From: Rhodospirillaceae bacterium CCH5-H10
GTDB lineage: Bacteria; Pseudomonadota; Alphaproteobacteria; Reyranellales; Reyranellaceae
Length of the DNA stretch: 5,369 bases
Direction: 5' to 3'
Assembly (NCBI GenBank): GCA_001557035.1
Contig: LSKJ01000456.1
Span: forward strand, 1-5,369
Below the pieces are notes generated by a model that was given only the letters and a program-made list of their open reading frames with translations, did not search any database and was not told the DNA's origin. Position 1 is the first letter of the stretch, and every line of letters starts with the position of its first letter. The position numbers were made by a program, and so were the translations under genes. Shown piece by piece: positions 1-5,369 of the stretch.

Positions 1-873
1 CTCCTCGTGTGAGGCGCCTTCGGTCTCGCGGACCCGCCACAGCCATTCGTTCAGCAGGCGGTTGGCCAATGCGCCCAAGCCCTGCCGCGCCAGGTCCATC
101 AGCGCGAAGGCCAAGTCGTAGAGCACGTCGATGTTGGCGATCTTGTCGGAGAATTCGATGGCGTCGAACGGCACCGGCTGGCCGTTCAGCGTCACGATGT
201 TCCGCAGGTGCAGGTCACCGTGACAGCGGCGGATTGCGCCGGCCGCGACGCGGCGCGCCACGAGATCGACGAAGGGCTCGAGCGAGCGCGGCATCGCGTC
301 GGCCAGCGCCTCGCTGGTCGCCGGGTCCAGCCGTTCGCCCGCCTCGCGCATCTGGCGCACGTCGGCGGCCACCGAATGGCGGTAGTCGTCAGGGGCGCAG
401 AAGCCCGAGGCGATGGCCGGCAGCCCGTCGTGAAATCGGGCGACGCGGGCGCCGAGTGCCGCCATCAGTTCGGGCGTCAGCGCGCCGCGCGCCGCCATGC
501 GATCGAGCAGCCCCTCCTCGTCGAAGCGGCGCATCACGACCAGCCAGTCGACGGCATTATCCGCCGGTCCGCCGACCTCCCCGAGGACCAACCGGCCCGC
601 GCGGCGCAGAACCGGGGCGATGCCGAGATAGATTTCCGGTGCCGACCGCCGGTTGACGTCGATCTCCGCGGCGCACATCGCAGCGCGCCGGCTCTCGGTC
701 GAGAAGTCCATGTAGGGAAACTTCACGGCGCGCTTCAGCTTGTAGGCACGCTCGCGGCAGAGGAAGACGACGGCGCCATGCGTGTCGATCCTCCGTTCGG
801 GCTTCAGCTCGGCTTCGAGGAAGGCGACGGTCTCGGACTGGTCCTCGACGATGAAGGATGGGCGGGTACTCAT
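1..873 (-). CDS. APH-like kinase domain of a predicted bifunctional kinase/P-loop ATP-binding protein (partial, C-terminus off the left edge)
   Basis: The reverse strand reads open for 291 codons from an ATG at 873 to the window edge, starting MSTRPSFIVEDQ. It matches the N-terminal half of proteins annotated as bifunctional aminoglycoside phosphotransferase/ATP-binding protein. Visible landmarks are a lysine-rich strand (YKLKRAVKFPYMDFST, about 44-59) that fits the ATP-anchoring beta-3 region. Next comes a catalytic loop CHGDLHLRN at 217-225 (D220 as likely base, N225 metal-binding), followed by FDAIEF at 236-241 and a YDLAFALMDL helix near 252-261. In family members a Walker-A P-loop domain follows, which would lie beyond position 1. 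An AAGG at 878-881 is a weak ribosome site 4 bases before the ATG. It is the third leftward gene, 138 bases after the transporter and beyond the inverted repeat. The physiological substrate of this family is unknown to me; the name does not imply aminoglycoside resistance. The fold is confident, the function is not. Confidence 0.85.
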   Translation of the reverse strand, partial: MSTRPSFIVEDQSETVAFLEAELKPERRIDTHGAVVFLCRERAYKLKRAVKFPYMDFSTESRRAAMCAAEIDVNRRSAPEIYLGIAPVLRRAGRLVLGEVGGPADNAVDWLVVMRRFDEEGLLDRMAARGALTPELMAALGARVARFHDGLPAIASGFCAPDDYRHSVAADVRQMREAGERLDPATSEALADAMPRSLEPFVDLVARRVAAGAIRRCHGDLHLRNIVTLNGQPVPFDAIEFSDKIANIDVLYDLAFALMDLARQGLGALANRLLNEWLWRVRETEGASHEE

Positions 874-913
874 GGTGCCTTATCAGAGAAAGTCGTTGTG
901 TAGAGCGACCGAT

Positions 914-1014
914 TAAGGATCCTTCGCTGCGCTCAGGATGACACGGGTACTTGAGCTGGCGCAGTGCACTAATCAAAAAATTGGTGTCATCCTGAGCGCA
1001 GCGAAGGATCCTTA
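914..1014. repeat. Perfect 31-bp inverted repeat with 39-nt loop, probable dispersed intergenic repeat
   Basis: The left arm (914-944) and right arm (984-1014) are exact reverse complements over 31 bases, with spacer 945-983. Each arm starts at its outer end with TAAGGATCCTTCGCTGCGCT and continues CAGGATGACAC; the AAGGATCCTT part is itself a palindrome. The spacer holds an A6 run (975-980) and a small palindrome AGTGCACT (963-970). Either transcript could fold into a very stable long hairpin. The outermost TTA of the right arm (1012-1014) is the stop codon of the leftward transporter gene. From memory, the core sequence recurs between genes in many unrelated bacterial genomes and shows up in mis-called ORFs as HPERSEG and ILRCAQDD. 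That suggests a mobile palindromic repeat rather than a gene-specific site. It could protect the 3' end of the upstream mRNA or attenuate transcription into the kinase gene. No T-run directly follows the hairpin, so a classical terminator is not supported. Confidence 0.9.
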
Positions 1015-1887
1015 CCCTTTCGCGGGATCGACATGCAGGATGATCTCCGCGTCGGGATAGGCCCGGGCGATCTCCGTCTGAACCTCCTGGCCGATCGCAT
1101 GTCCCTCGACCAGCGACAGGTCGCGCGCGACCTCGATGTGGAGTTGGACGAATTTGGTAAGGCCACTCGAACGGGTCCGCAATTCGTGGACGTCGATCAC
1201 GCCGGCATGGCGGCGCGCGATCTCCTCGATCCGCGTCGACTCTTCGACCGGCAGCTCGCGGTCCATCAGGACATCGAGCGACGCCCGTCCCACTTTCCAT
1301 CCCCCGTGCAACAGGTAGAGCGCCACCACGCCCGCCACGCCGCTGTCGATCAGAGGCAGGTCCAGCAGGCCCGACAGGAACAGTCCGCCGCCCGTCAGGA
1401 GGGTGGCGACGAGGTCGGTCGCGTAGTGAGCCATGTCGGCACCGATCGCCAGCGAACCACTCCGCCGCACGACGTATCTCTGAAAGGCAACGAGTGCCGC
1501 CGTGAGGACGATGGCCAGCCCGCTGATGACGAGCCCCACCATCTCTTCCTTGACCTGCTTGGGATTGCCGAGCCGCTCGACGATCGCGACCAGAAGCGCG
1601 CAGCCGGAGGCCGCGATGAAGCCTGCCTGGACGAGGCCGGCCAGCCCCTCGGCCTTGCCATGTCCGAAGCGATGCTCGTCGTCCGCCGGCACCAGCGCAT
1701 GGCGCACGGCCAGGAAGGTGACCAGCGAGCTCACGAGGTCGAGCGAGGTGTCGACCAGCGAGGACAGCATGCTGACCGAATCGGTGATGCGCCACGCCGC
1801 CAGCTTGGCGACGACCAGGATGAGCGCCACCGACATCGACGCGACGGTCGCCAGCCGCATCAGCCGTTGGGGCGCCATCGCCATCAC
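1012..1887 (-). CDS. Cation diffusion facilitator (FieF/YiiP-type divalent metal efflux transporter)
   Basis: A 291-residue inner-membrane transporter, near the usual length for FieF/YiiP, that would export divalent cations such as Zn2+ or Fe2+ in exchange for protons. The metal sites of E. coli FieF can be matched. Transport site A is D46 and D50 in SLVDTSLD plus H154 and D158 in DMAHYATD. Site B is D69, H72 and H76 in DDEHRFGHGKAE. The cytoplasmic dimer domain keeps H234, H250, H263, H285 and D287. Several hydrophobic helices lie before residue 200. The D/H pattern at site A is the Zn/Fe/Cd type, but the true substrate is inferred. Three starts lie in tandem: GTG at 1887, ATG at 1884 and ATG at 1878. 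None has a Shine-Dalgarno, and the pdxH stop is only 4 bases upstream of the GTG, so coupling to pdxH translation is likely. The TAA stop lies inside the inverted repeat. Confidence 0.93.
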   Translation of the reverse strand: MMAMAPQRLMRLATVASMSVALILVVAKLAAWRITDSVSMLSSLVDTSLDLVSSLVTFLAVRHALVPADDEHRFGHGKAEGLAGLVQAGFIAASGCALLVAIVERLGNPKQVKEEMVGLVISGLAIVLTAALVAFQRYVVRRSGSLAIGADMAHYATDLVATLLTGGGLFLSGLLDLPLIDSGVAGVVALYLLHGGWKVGRASLDVLMDRELPVEESTRIEEIARRHAGVIDVHELRTRSSGLTKFVQLHIEVARDLSLVEGHAIGQEVQTEIARAYPDAEIILHVDPAKG

Positions 1888-1891
1888 GCGC

Positions 1892-2485
1892 TCAGGGATA
1901 GAGGGTTCGCGTCGCCCACGGCTCGGCCGCGGACCCTCGCCGATACTCCAGCCGGTCGTGCAGCCGGAAGGCGCCGTCCTGCCAGAACTCGATCAGCGTC
2001 GGCTGCAGCCGGAAGCCCGACCAGTGCGGCGGCCGCGGCACGGCGCCCACGAGGTGCTTGGCGCCGAACTCCGCCACCCGCTTCTCCAGCGCGAACCGGC
2101 TCTCCAGCGGACGCGACTGCTCCGACGCCCAGGCGCCGACCTGGCTGCCGCGGGCGCGGCTGGCGAAATAGGCGTCGGCCTCGGCCGCCGTGGTCGTCGT
2201 CACCGGACCTTCCAGGCGAACCTGCCGGCGCAGCGATTTCCAGTGGAACAGCAGGGCGGCCTTGGGATGCGCCAGGAGGTGATTGCCCTTACGGCTCTCA
2301 TAATTGGTGTAAAACACGAACCCGGCGGCATCGTAGTCCTTCAGAAGGACCATGCGGACGGCCGGCGTGCCGTCGGGACCCACCGTGGCCAGGGCCATGG
2401 CGGACGGGTCGTTGGGCTCGGAAGCGGAGGCTTCGGCGTACCAGGCGCCGAAAAGTTCCAGCGGGTCGGTGGTTTCCCTGATCAT
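1892..2485 (-). CDS. pdxH: Pyridoxamine 5'-phosphate oxidase
   Basis: FMN-dependent oxidase that converts pyridoxine or pyridoxamine 5'-phosphate to pyridoxal 5'-phosphate, the last step of vitamin B6 cofactor synthesis and salvage, in the cytoplasm. The 197-residue protein covers the whole family fold. FMN-contact segments are visible: RMVLLKD (44-50), [10 protein letters not shown] (58-67), [13 protein letters not shown] (81-93) and [13 protein letters not shown] (112-124). The C-terminal part has PHWSGFRL (153-160), IEFWQ (165-169) and RLHDR (174-178), whose R174 and H176 correspond to the substrate-binding Arg and His of E. coli PdxH, and ends TRTLYP. The reading frame stays open far upstream, but that part lies antisense to fabI and aroC. 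The ATG at 2485 ([12 protein letters not shown]) puts the start where homology begins, about 20 residues shorter than E. coli. No strong ribosome site is seen. It heads the leftward block, divergent from fabI, with the metal transporter 4 bases downstream. Confidence 0.96.
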   Translation of the reverse strand: MIRETTDPLELFGAWYAEASASEPNDPSAMALATVGPDGTPAVRMVLLKDYDAAGFVFYTNYESRKGNHLLAHPKAALLFHWKSLRRQVRLEGPVTTTTAAEADAYFASRARGSQVGAWASEQSRPLESRFALEKRVAEFGAKHLVGAVPRPPHWSGFRLQPTLIEFWQDGAFRLHDRLEYRRGSAAEPWATRTLYP

Positions 2486-2528
2486 GACCACAATATGAGG
2501 GGGTCTGCAGCCTTCCACCACCGGCATC

Positions 2529-2556
2529 TTGTCCCAACAGCCATCCCCCGCTAGAA
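2529..2556 (+). promoter_or_regulatory. Possible sigma-70-type promoter for fabI
   Basis: In the 78-base divergent region, TTGTCC (2529-2534) and CTAGAA (2551-2556) are separated by 16 bases and loosely fit -35 and -10 elements. A transcript would begin about 7 bases later, near 2563, next to the first fabI ATG at 2564. That would give a leaderless mRNA, or a leader of about 22 bases if the second ATG at 2585 is used. The match is weak, and chance hits are expected in a region this short. I could not find an equally good promoter for pdxH on the other strand. Confidence 0.3.
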
Positions 2557-2563
2557 CCGGTAC

Positions 2564-3400
2564 ATGACCGCTGCTGCACAACTTATGGCCGGTAAAAAAG
2601 GCCTCGTCATGGGCGTCGCCAACGAGCGCTCGATCGCCTGGGGCATTGCCAAGGCCTGCCACGACCAGGGGGCCGAGGTGGCCTTCACCTTCCAGGGCGA
2701 GGCGCTGGAAAAGCGCGTGCGTCCCCTGGCCGGCTCGATCGGCGCCAAGATCATCGAGCCCTGCGACGTCACCAACCCCGCCAGCATCGACGCGGTCTTC
2801 GCCAAGCTGGAGAAGGAATGGGGCAAGCTGGACTTCGTGGTCCATGCCATCGCCTTCTCCAACAAGGACGAGCTGCGCGGTCGCTACCTCGACACCACGT
2901 CCGACAATTTCAATCTCACCATGAACGTGAGCGTCTACTCCTTCACGGCGGTGTCGCAACGCGCCGTGCCGCTGATGAAGGATGGCGGCAGCCTCCTCAC
3001 CCTCACCTACTACGGTGCGGAGCGGGTGATCCCGCACTACAACGTCATGGGCGTCGCCAAGGCGGCCCTCGAGGCCAGCGTGCGCTACCTGGCGGCGGAC
3101 CTCGGCGAGCAGAAGATCCGCGTCAACGCGATCTCCGCCGGCCCGATCAAGACGCTGGCCTTCGCCGGCATCAACGACGGCCGCTATATACTGAAGTGGA
3201 ACGAGCTGAACTCGCCCCTGAAGCGCAACGTCACGACTGAGGAAGTCGGCAACGCCGGCCTCTACCTCCTGTCCGACCTCGGCACCGGTGTCACCGGTGA
3301 AGTGATGCACGTCGACGCCGGCTACCATGTGGTCGGCATGATCAACACATCGTCCGCGAAGCAGATCGCCGAATTGCTCGGCAACTTCGAAGGCGAGTAG
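2564..3400 (+). CDS. fabI: Enoyl-[acyl-carrier-protein] reductase (NADH), FabI type
   Basis: Short-chain dehydrogenase/reductase that reduces trans-2-enoyl-ACP in the final step of each fatty-acid elongation cycle in the cytoplasm; it usually works as a tetramer. At 278 residues it is slightly longer than E. coli FabI (262). The dinucleotide-binding segment [13 protein letters not shown] is at 17-29. The catalytic Y-x6-K is Y159 and K166 in YNVMGVAK, with the second conserved tyrosine at Y149 (TYYGAER). SAGPIKTLA (191-199) and the [11 protein letters not shown] end segment (245-255) are typical. The residue matching E. coli G93 is A97 (HAIAF). The ATG at 2564 gives [17 protein letters not shown]; an ATG at 2585 (residue 8) is an alternative start, and neither has a clear ribosome site. 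It is first in the rightward block, 16 bases before aroC, so co-transcription is likely. Confidence 0.96.
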   Translation: MTAAAQLMAGKKGLVMGVANERSIAWGIAKACHDQGAEVAFTFQGEALEKRVRPLAGSIGAKIIEPCDVTNPASIDAVFAKLEKEWGKLDFVVHAIAFSNKDELRGRYLDTTSDNFNLTMNVSVYSFTAVSQRAVPLMKDGGSLLTLTYYGAERVIPHYNVMGVAKAALEASVRYLAADLGEQKIRVNAISAGPIKTLAFAGINDGRYILKWNELNSPLKRNVTTEEVGNAGLYLLSDLGTGVTGEVMHVDAGYHVVGMINTSSAKQIAELLGNFEGE

Positions 3401-3416
3401 AACGGAGCGGCCGGCC

Positions 3417-4487
3417 ATGGCCGGCAGCAGTTTCGGCACCCTTTTCCGGTTCACCAGCTGGGGCGAAAGCCACGGGCTCGCGATCGGCTGCGTCGTCGAC
3501 GGGACGCCGCCGCGCATCCCGCTCACCGAAGCCGACATCCAGGTCTGGATGGACAAGCGCCGCCCGGGCCAGTCGCGTTTCGTCACCCAGCGCCAGGAAC
3601 CGGACCAGGTGAAAATCCTGTCGGGCGTTTTCGAGGGCGTGACGACCGGCACGCCGATCGGACTGCACATCGACAATGTCGACCAGCGCAGCCGTGACTA
3701 CGGCGAGATCAAGGACCAGTTCCGGCCGAGCCACGCCGACTACACCTACGACAGGAAGTACGGCGTCCGCGACTATCGCGGCGGCGGCCGGCAATCGGCG
3801 CGCGAGACCGCGGTGCGCGTGGCAGCCGGCGCCATCGCCCGCAAAATCCTGGGCGACGGCGTCACCATCCGCGGCGCCGTGATCCAGATCGGCAGCCAGA
3901 AGATCGACCGTGCCAACTGGGACTGGGACGCCACCGGCGACAATCCCTTCTGGTGCCCCGACCGCCAGGCCGCGCAGGGCTGGGAGGGCTATCTCGACGA
4001 CGTGCGCAAGCGCGGCAGCTCCTGTGGCGCCGTGATCGAGGTCGTGGCCTCGGGCGTCCCCGTCGGGCTGGGCGATCCGGTCTACGACAAGCTCGACGCC
4101 GATCTCGCCAAGGCGCTGATGAGCATCAACGCCGTGAAGGGCGTGGAGATCGGCGACGGCTTTGCCACCGCCGCGATGAGCGGCGAGGAGAATGCCGACG
4201 AGATGCGGATGATCGACGGTCGGCCCGGCTTCCTCAGCAACCATGCCGGCGGCATCCTGGGCGGCATCTCGACCGGCCAGGACATCGTCTGCCGGCTCGC
4301 GGTGAAGCCCACCAGCTCGATCCTGACACCGGTCCGCAGCGTCGACCGCAACGGGCGCGACATCGAGTTGCGCACCAAGGGCCGGCACGATCCCTGCGTC
4401 GGCATCCGCGGCACGCCGGTGGCCGAGGCCATGATGGCCTGCGTGCTGGCCGACCATCTGCTGCGCCACCGCGCACAGTGCGGCTAG
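3417..4487 (+). CDS. aroC: Chorismate synthase
   Basis: Converts 5-enolpyruvylshikimate 3-phosphate to chorismate, the last shikimate-pathway step and branch point to aromatic amino acids, folate and ubiquinone. It needs reduced FMN and acts in the cytoplasm. The 356 residues match the usual bacterial length. Family signatures are present in order: the N-terminus [20 protein letters not shown] with H19, DKRRPGQSR (46-54), RPSHADYTY (103-111) with the conserved H106, and [12 protein letters not shown] (120-131). [12 protein letters not shown] follows at 276-287, then the C-terminal [12 protein letters not shown] (329-340). No key residue appears to be missing. The start is fixed by homology and by GGAG at 3404-3407, 9 bases before the ATG. 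It lies 16 bases after fabI and 10 bases before the next gene. A long open frame on the opposite strand is a codon-bias shadow. Confidence 0.97.
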   Translation: MAGSSFGTLFRFTSWGESHGLAIGCVVDGTPPRIPLTEADIQVWMDKRRPGQSRFVTQRQEPDQVKILSGVFEGVTTGTPIGLHIDNVDQRSRDYGEIKDQFRPSHADYTYDRKYGVRDYRGGGRQSARETAVRVAAGAIARKILGDGVTIRGAVIQIGSQKIDRANWDWDATGDNPFWCPDRQAAQGWEGYLDDVRKRGSSCGAVIEVVASGVPVGLGDPVYDKLDADLAKALMSINAVKGVEIGDGFATAAMSGEENADEMRMIDGRPGFLSNHAGGILGGISTGQDIVCRLAVKPTSSILTPVRSVDRNGRDIELRTKGRHDPCVGIRGTPVAEAMMACVLADHLLRHRAQCG

Positions 4488-4497
4488 CAGGCCGCAG

Positions 4498-5037
4498 GTG
4501 GCCGCCCGGCAAGTCCTGGAAGCGCGCTTCGGCTTGATCCACAACGCCGGGATGGCGGCCGTCTCGCTTCTGATGATCGGCACGGCGATCGTGCATTTCG
4601 CCTCGGGCGATTCGGCCAATGCCCCCACTCTCTCGCTCAACGACCCGCGCTTCGTGCTGTTCTCGGTGCTGGCTGTGGCGATGGCCTACTACGTCTATAT
4701 CGGCATCAGCCGCTACCTCGACCGGACGCCGCAGATCGTGATCGACCACGATGGCATCGCCCTGGGCTTCGGCCGCAATGCCCGTCTTGCATGGGACGAC
4801 ATACAGTGGGTCCGTCTGCGCCGCCTCGGGTTTCGCCCCCAACTCCAGATCGGCATTGAGCCGCAGGCTTTTCTCGCAGCCAACCTGCGGCTGTCCCTGT
4901 TCAATCTCGACGACAGCCTGCGTCCGATCCGCGGCATGCCGACCGCCATGCTGGTCCGCGACAACGGCCTCGATACAAAAGCCGTGGCCATGCTTGACGC
5001 CGTGAAGGCGTTCCGACCGAATCTCGTTCAGTCCTAA
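4498..5037 (+). CDS. Uncharacterised membrane protein: two N-terminal helices and a possible PH-like domain
   Basis: I do not recognise this 179-residue protein at gene level. It begins with a charged segment, then two hydrophobic stretches that look like membrane helices (about 17-35 and 52-71), separated by a polar stretch of some 15 residues. After them comes a soluble region with strand-rich composition: TPQIVIDHDGIALGFG (77-92) followed by ARLAWDDIQWVRLRR (95-109). An 'index strand, turn, W-DDI' pattern like this is seen in small bacterial PH-like membrane proteins such as the STM3941 type. That fold is an inference from pattern only. The GTG at 4498 lies 10 bases after the aroC stop and has no clear ribosome site. 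An ATG at 4552 (residue 19) is possible but would cut into the first helix. The tight spacing argues for translation coupled to aroC. No catalytic motif is seen, so a scaffold or membrane-associated sensor role is only speculation. Confidence 0.8.
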   Translation: MAARQVLEARFGLIHNAGMAAVSLLMIGTAIVHFASGDSANAPTLSLNDPRFVLFSVLAVAMAYYVYIGISRYLDRTPQIVIDHDGIALGFGRNARLAWDDIQWVRLRRLGFRPQLQIGIEPQAFLAANLRLSLFNLDDSLRPIRGMPTAMLVRDNGLDTKAVAMLDAVKAFRPNLVQS

Positions 5038-5057
5038 TCTGCACAATCCGTTCGTTC

Positions 5058-5063
5058 AGGGGA
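5058..5063 (+). promoter_or_regulatory. Strong Shine-Dalgarno for sppA
   Basis: AGGGGA lies 7 bases before the ATG at 5071, the best ribosome-binding site in the window. It fixes the start of the peptidase gene and shows that this gene is translated independently of the upstream membrane-protein gene, which ends 33 bases earlier. Confidence 0.7.
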
Positions 5064-5070
5064 ACTTCGC

Positions 5071-5369
5071 ATGCGGCGTTTCATCGTCGGCTTTCTTGCG
5101 ACCATCGGCACCCTCGTCCTGCTGGCGTTCGTCGCCGGCATAGCCTTCTTCGCCTCGGGTCCCTTTTCGCCCAAGCCGCTGCCGCAGCAGATGGTCCTCT
5201 CGCTCGACCTTCGGTCGCTGCCGCCGGAGACGACCTCGACCGGCCTGCTGAGCGGCGGCCTGTTCGGTAGCTCGCGCGACATCGTCGAGACCGTGCAGCT
5301 TCTCTGGCAGGCCGCCGACGATCCGCGCGTCGTGGGTCTGTACGTCGAGATCGGCGACGAGGCGGGCGG
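5071..5369 (+). CDS. sppA: Signal peptide peptidase SppA, S49 family (N-terminal part, runs off the right edge)
   Basis: Ninety-nine codons of an open frame that continues past the window. It begins MRRFIVGFLATIGTLVLL, a short basic N-terminus followed by one hydrophobic anchor (about 5-29), as in membrane-bound SppA proteins that degrade cleaved signal peptides at the inner membrane. The following segment MVLSLDLRSLPPE (41-53) and then DIVETVQLLWQAADDPRVVGLYVEIG (70-95) match the start of the S49 domain, where SppA proteins carry a 'LDL', a helix and an 'AADDPRVkGl' stretch. The catalytic Lys and Ser lie further downstream and cannot be checked. Whether this is the long (67K, two-domain) or short form is unknown; the long spacing before the helix favours the long form. 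It follows the PH-like protein gene by 33 bases and may share its transcript. Confidence 0.85.
   Translation, partial: MRRFIVGFLATIGTLVLLAFVAGIAFFASGPFSPKPLPQQMVLSLDLRSLPPETTSTGLLSGGLFGSSRDIVETVQLLWQAADDPRVVGLYVEIGDEAG

Noticed and set aside
9..903. Two plus-strand frames (215 and 231 residues) across the left end
   Set aside because: Both are antisense to the kinase domain, whose catalytic motifs read cleanly on the minus strand.
945..1014. Inverted repeat as an intrinsic terminator of the transporter transcript
   Set aside because: The A6/T6 run sits in the loop, not after the hairpin, and no U-tract follows the distal arm in the leftward direction, so a classical terminator is not supported.
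914..1014. Insertion-sequence remnant or CRISPR unit
   Set aside because: There is only one pair of arms, no transposase fragment, no flanking target duplication that I can see, and no repeated direct units with spacers.
1033..2481. Long plus-strand frames (482 and 350 residues) across the transporter and pdxH
   Set aside because: They run antisense to two well-supported genes, are rich in R, D, Q and P in the manner of shadow frames, and match no family I know.
2486..3676. Long upstream extension of the pdxH frame on the minus strand, making a 594-residue open frame
   Set aside because: The extension is antisense to fabI and the start of aroC, has no recognisable domain, and homology to PdxH begins at the ATG at 2485. 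Open antisense frames are expected at this GC content.
3342..4640. 432-residue open frame on the minus strand opposite aroC
   Set aside because: It mirrors the codon bias of a clear chorismate synthase gene, its composition is dominated by A, D, G, H and V, and it shows no domain. It is a shadow.
5034..5282. 82-residue minus-strand frame opposite the start of sppA
   Set aside because: It overlaps the strong ribosome site, membrane anchor and conserved S49 start of the plus-strand gene and has no recognisable features.

Overview
The window is an ordinary, densely packed stretch of a high-GC bacterial chromosome. Protein character and gene content point to an alphaproteobacterium: FabI with an HAIAF-type substrate loop, PdxH with a TRTLYP C-terminus, and fabI next to aroC. 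A Rhodospirillales- or Reyranella-like relative is a guess from memory, not something the sequence proves. I see no phage, insertion sequence, CRISPR, tRNA or rRNA signal.

Layout. A 78-base intergenic region (2486-2563) separates two divergent gene blocks. Leftward (minus strand) run pdxH (pyridoxamine 5'-phosphate oxidase, 2485-1892), a cation diffusion facilitator transporter of the FieF/YiiP type (1887-1012), and the N-terminal kinase half of a predicted APH-like kinase/P-loop ATPase fusion (873 to the left edge). Rightward (plus strand) run fabI (enoyl-ACP reductase, 2564-3400), aroC (chorismate synthase, 3417-4487), an unrecognised two-helix membrane protein with a possible PH-like domain (4498-5037), and the start of an SppA-type S49 signal peptide peptidase (5071 to the right edge).

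Working together. The genes are mainly housekeeping: vitamin B6 cofactor synthesis, fatty-acid elongation, the last shikimate step, metal efflux and membrane-protein turnover. pdxH and the transporter are 4 bases apart and probably translationally coupled. fabI and aroC are 16 bases apart, and the membrane protein follows aroC by 10 bases, so the right side looks like one operon, possibly up to sppA.

The most distinctive non-coding feature is a perfect 31-base inverted repeat (914-944 and 984-1014, loop of 39) between the transporter and the kinase gene. Its outer end supplies the transporter's stop codon. It looks like a dispersed intergenic repeat. I did not find a convincing new biological system; the kinase/ATPase fusion, the small membrane protein and the repeat are the parts worth a second look.
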